Positions 61,209 through 64,000 of a stretch of DNA of 64,000 nt are shown here, piece after piece. Within the stretch, counting starts at the first letter, position 1; every line of letters begins with the position of its first letter. Both the position numbers and the translations under genes were made by a program. The notes under the pieces were generated by a model that saw nothing but the letters and a program-made list of their open reading frames with translations, did not search any database and was not told where the DNA came from. The stretch comes from JACRAV01 sp964571235 (GTDB lineage: Bacteria; Zixibacteria; MSB-5A5; GN15; FEB-12): NCBI GenBank assembly GCA_964571235.1, contig CAZNAI010000003.1, positions 806,001 through 870,000 on the forward strand, written 5' to 3'.

Positions 61209-61628
61209 ATGTTAGTGAATAGTTTCAAACGCAATTCGGGCTTCACTCTCATAGAATTGATGATAGTTGTCGTGATAATCGGGATATTAACTTCGTTGGC
61301 GATCCCCCGGTTTACCGGCGCATCCACGCGCGCGAAGCAGTCAGAGGCCCGACTCATCCTCAAACAGATCTATACCATGCAACACTCGTATCATCAGATC
61401 AGCTCTTTTTATGGAGACGCAGGTGTAGTTGCGTCTGCTGGCGGAGTGTTTCCCCAAATCGGAGTTGAGATAATGGTAGGCGCCAGATACACATTTGTTA
61501 TGGTAGCCGCGGCGAACTCCTTTACCTGCACAGCTACATCGAACCTCGACGGCGACCCGACGGTTGATGTTTGGACAATTGATCAGGACGGAACGCTGTC
61601 GAATGCGATCAACGACTTCTTGACCTGA
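61209..61628 (+). CDS. Type IV pilin-like protein 3 (diverged)
   Basis: 139 residues from the ATG at 61209, set by GGAGG upstream. Leader MLVNSFKRNSG, then FTLIELMIVVVIIGILTSLA. The head is clearly homologous to pilins 1 and 2 (QSEARLILKQIYTMQHSYHQ, YGDAGVVASAGGVFPQIGVEIM) but about one third of positions differ. It is therefore an older copy. The upstream sigma-54-like element (CGGC ... CTTGCA near 61100) has one base too much spacing. Confidence 0.92.
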   Translation: MLVNSFKRNSGFTLIELMIVVVIIGILTSLAIPRFTGASTRAKQSEARLILKQIYTMQHSYHQISSFYGDAGVVASAGGVFPQIGVEIMVGARYTFVMVAAANSFTCTATSNLDGDPTVDVWTIDQDGTLSNAINDFLT

Positions 61629-61646
61629 GACAAGATTTCCGCAGAC

Positions 61647-61666
61647 GGCAGGCCCCACGGCCTGCC
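61647..61666 (+). terminator. Hairpin after pilin 3, no T-tract
   Basis: GGCAGGCC-CCAC-GGCCTGCC, but the following bases are CCGAGTTTCCCC, so termination would be weak. Confidence 0.35.
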
Positions 61667-61731
61667 CCGAGTTTCCCCGTAAATTGATTGTAGTTGATCC
61701 GGCCCCTCAATCGACCGATACTGGGACTATC

Positions 61732-63705
61732 ATGAGGCGATTGGTTGTCATTGGGCTGGTAGTGCTGGCGGTATCTTTTGCCACAAGCCGAGGTCAGGGG
61801 GATCAGAACCCCGCCGGAGGTGGTACGACCGATTCGCTTTCCCCCGAAATGGCCGGGCTGTTTGATCTGACCGACTATCTTGACTTAACCCCCAACGACA
61901 TCTCGTTTCGATCCGACTACACCGAGCCCGATTCCTTCCGCCTTAAAGTAGTCGCCGACCTGATGAACCGTCCGATCAAAATGATCGATTACGCTGATCA
62001 ACTTCGCGGCTCTCACGCCAAGGGCCAGCCGGAAATTCTCGCCGAGATACTGTTTAACGATCTTCGCGGCGAGTATCAGGACAATCGGGCGGATTCCTAC
62101 CACGCCACCGGTGAGGAACTGGTAGTAAAGTACAATCTGGCCTTTGATAATTTGACGCTTAACCAACTCTTGAATCGGGCGGCGTCGTATGTCGATGTGA
62201 TCATCCCGAAATCCACCGAGATGTCGCTGGCGCTACTTAAGCCAACCGAACGAGCGTTTCTCCTAAACGAGTTCAAATCACTGGTCACGCTTGACACCGC
62301 CGATGAATTCCGTACGCCGGAAGAATCCGACTCGCTTGAAAAAGTTTCTGAAAAGATCGCTGAGAGATTTGTGGGGTTCGGCGGTAAGATCGACAAAGAC
62401 CCGATCCTGCGCTCGGGACTCGATTGCCTTCGTGATTTGCTTGTCGATATCGGTCAGCTTCGCGACTCGATTGCCTCTGGCGCAATCTCCCCAGATAAAC
62501 TCCTTGCCGGAAGTCCGGTCGCGACCAAGCTCGACCAGGCCAAGATACTTCTTGGCAAACAGCCGGGCTGGAAAGTCGGCGGGACCGGGAGCGATTACTA
62601 CTCCGGCGACCTGTCGTTCGTTTTGGATTTCGGCGGCGACGACTTGTACGATATGTCGTACAACCCGAAGAATCCCCACCCGGTTATTGTCATCGATCTG
62701 GGGGGCGATGACACCTATCGCGGACAAACTGACTTTGCAGTTGGCGCGGGGTGTATGTCGGTTGGCCTGATTTGTGATTACGGTGGCAATGATCAGTATC
62801 TGGGTAAATCGTTTTCGGTCGGTTCGGCATATTTCGGACTTGGGATTATCTACGACGCCGCCGGTGACGATCTTTATTCCGGCGACACCCACGTACAGGG
62901 CGCGGGGACATTCGGTATCGGGCTGGTGATCGACGAAGCCGGTCGCGACAGGTACGACGCCTCCGCCTATGCGCAGGGATTTGGATTTACGCAGGGCGCT
63001 GGGATGATCTACGATTGTACCGGCAACGATACCTACTCCGCCGGTGGAAAATACAAAGATGCTCTCAGGTACGAGGACCGGTACCTCTCAATGTCGCAGG
63101 GGTTCGCCTACGGAATCCGTCCGCAGTTTTCCGGCGGCATCGGCGCAATTGTTGATTTGCAGGGTAACGACTATTACACAGCCGATATTTTCGCGCAGGC
63201 GACCGCCTATTGGTGGGGGCTGGGGATCATCGTTGATTCATCAGGTAACGACAATTATCAGGCGTATCAATATGCTCAGGGTTGCGCCACTCATATGGCG
63301 CTTGGTTGCCTGGTCGACGACTACGGCAACGATGTCTATTTTGGCAAGGGACTGATGCAAGGGTGCGGGCACGATTATTCCTGCGGGTTGATACTCGATC
63401 GTCACGGCGCCGACACCTACACCGCCCATGATTTATCGCAAGGCGCCGGTTCGGCCAACGGCGCCGGTGTGCAAATCGACAACGAGGGGGACGACCGCTA
63501 CTTTGTGAAGAATCCGGCCAACACGCAGGGGTATGGCAACCCACGGCGCGATTTTGGTTCAATTGGTTTGTTTATCGATCTGGGCGGTATAGATCAATAT
63601 CTCGGCAATGGCAAAGACAGTTCCTACTGGCGGACCAATTCCAAATGGGGTGGTGGGATGGATATTCAGTTTCTCTCAATTGATACTGCCGGGGGGAAAC
63701 CGTGA
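61732..63705 (+). CDS. Exported Asp/Gly-rich beta-solenoid-like repeat protein
   Basis: 657 residues from the ATG at 61732 (MRRLVVIGLVVLAVSFA signal). Residues ~30-270 are helical, without a known family. From ~290 to 640 there are about 13 imperfect repeats of roughly 22-25 residues built on D..G.D.Y......QG.G....G...D, e.g. LVIDEAGRDRYDASAYAQGF. Such Asp/Gly turns suggest a calcium-stabilised solenoid. Stop and the next ATG overlap (TGATG). Function unknown; a surface or periplasmic place is inferred. Confidence 0.75.
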   Translation: MRRLVVIGLVVLAVSFATSRGQGDQNPAGGGTTDSLSPEMAGLFDLTDYLDLTPNDISFRSDYTEPDSFRLKVVADLMNRPIKMIDYADQLRGSHAKGQPEILAEILFNDLRGEYQDNRADSYHATGEELVVKYNLAFDNLTLNQLLNRAASYVDVIIPKSTEMSLALLKPTERAFLLNEFKSLVTLDTADEFRTPEESDSLEKVSEKIAERFVGFGGKIDKDPILRSGLDCLRDLLVDIGQLRDSIASGAISPDKLLAGSPVATKLDQAKILLGKQPGWKVGGTGSDYYSGDLSFVLDFGGDDLYDMSYNPKNPHPVIVIDLGGDDTYRGQTDFAVGAGCMSVGLICDYGGNDQYLGKSFSVGSAYFGLGIIYDAAGDDLYSGDTHVQGAGTFGIGLVIDEAGRDRYDASAYAQGFGFTQGAGMIYDCTGNDTYSAGGKYKDALRYEDRYLSMSQGFAYGIRPQFSGGIGAIVDLQGNDYYTADIFAQATAYWWGLGIIVDSSGNDNYQAYQYAQGCATHMALGCLVDDYGNDVYFGKGLMQGCGHDYSCGLILDRHGADTYTAHDLSQGAGSANGAGVQIDNEGDDRYFVKNPANTQGYGNPRRDFGSIGLFIDLGGIDQYLGNGKDSSYWRTNSKWGGGMDIQFLSIDTAGGKP

Positions 63706-64000
63706 TGCGAATTTTCTCATCGTTAATTTTCTGCCTGTGTTTGATTTCCAGTTCGCATGCCCTCACGCGTGCACAGGAAAAGAAATTTGATTCACTCTTT
63801 GTCCTTGCTGGTACCGGCGAAGTGAAATACAAAGATCTGGTTGCGCCGGCCAAAGATTCCATCGCCGCGATGGGGGCAGAGGTGACCAATCTGCTGATCG
63901 ACAAGCTCGACACCAAATCGGCCCGCGAACGAGTGACCATTTTGGAGATCCTCAAAAAGATCGGCAGTTCGGCTGTCCCAGATTTGGTCAAGGCGCTCAA
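63705..64000 (+). CDS. HEAT-repeat exported protein, 5' part
   Basis: The frame starts inside the previous stop (TGATG) and runs off the window edge after 98 codons. It starts with a signal peptide (MRIFSSLIFCLCLISSSHA), then AQEKKFDSLFVLA, and helical repeats ending in LEILKKIGSSAVPDLVKAL, a HEAT-type unit. Coupled translation with the solenoid protein suggests the two act together. Confidence 0.7.
   Translation, partial: MRIFSSLIFCLCLISSSHALTRAQEKKFDSLFVLAGTGEVKYKDLVAPAKDSIAAMGAEVTNLLIDKLDTKSARERVTILEILKKIGSSAVPDLVKAL

Overview
The window looks like a chromosomal segment of an uncultivated, diderm FCB-group bacterium, most likely Zixibacteria or a close relative. The inference rests on several things: three secreted proteins end in the same dockerin-like Cys-Cys / GNVD / DISDL..LIDYLYIS module; there are PorV-type outer-membrane and LptE-like proteins; two surface proteins share an APNLLNYQGRL start; and GC content is moderate. 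No taxonomic marker was compared against a database, so the assignment is provisional.

Layout. 1-2.6 kb: C-terminal part of a secreted BNR/thrombospondin-3/dockerin protein, a small membrane protein with its own promoter and terminator, and a PilZ protein. 2.6-8.6 kb: an unusual group of two 623-residue asparagine-synthetase-like enzymes, a YqcI/YcgG (GntA-like) protein and a secreted PQQ-type propeller. 8.7-11.5 kb: Rieske / cytochrome b / nine-heme cytochrome c operon (an alternative bc complex), divergent from cysteine synthase and sulfurtransferase genes (11.6-13.6 kb), which are preceded by a possible Cys-ending leader ORF. 13.7-20.3 kb: secreted propeller, beta-helix, PEP-CTERM and barrel-like proteins. 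20.3-25.9 kb: acetyltransferase, hutU-hutI, LptE-like, PorV-like and a lipoprotein. 25.9-31 kb: a repeat-rich accessory zone with at least five families of small palindromic repeats, a GIY-YIG gene sitting inside the loop of one palindromic repeat unit, comM, and a RAYT transposase flanked by its REP repeats. 31-38.6 kb: GAF/SpoIIE phosphatase, two tRNAs, a zinc-ribbon protein, guaB, RNase P RNA, recJ and meaB. 38.7-43 kb: three secreted surface proteins. 43-53.8 kb: a B12/biotin acyl-CoA cluster with two mutases, one B12 subunit, acyl-CoA dehydrogenase, a carboxylase in three separate chains and methylmalonyl-CoA epimerase. 53.8-58 kb: small metabolic and unknown genes. 58-64 kb: a sigma-54 activator followed by three pilin-like genes (two with good sigma-54 promoters), a large repeat protein and the start of a HEAT-repeat protein.

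How the genes work together. The carboxylase, epimerase and mutase genes form the propionyl-CoA to succinyl-CoA route. Active-site residues indicate that one mutase is of the isobutyryl-CoA type (Phe90/Gln208) and the other of the methylmalonyl-CoA type (Tyr54/Arg172). MeaB would protect the mutases. The most novel-looking items are the GIY-YIG palindromic element with its short-loop relatives, and the AsnB-like/YcgG group, whose catalytic residues depart from true asparagine synthetase.
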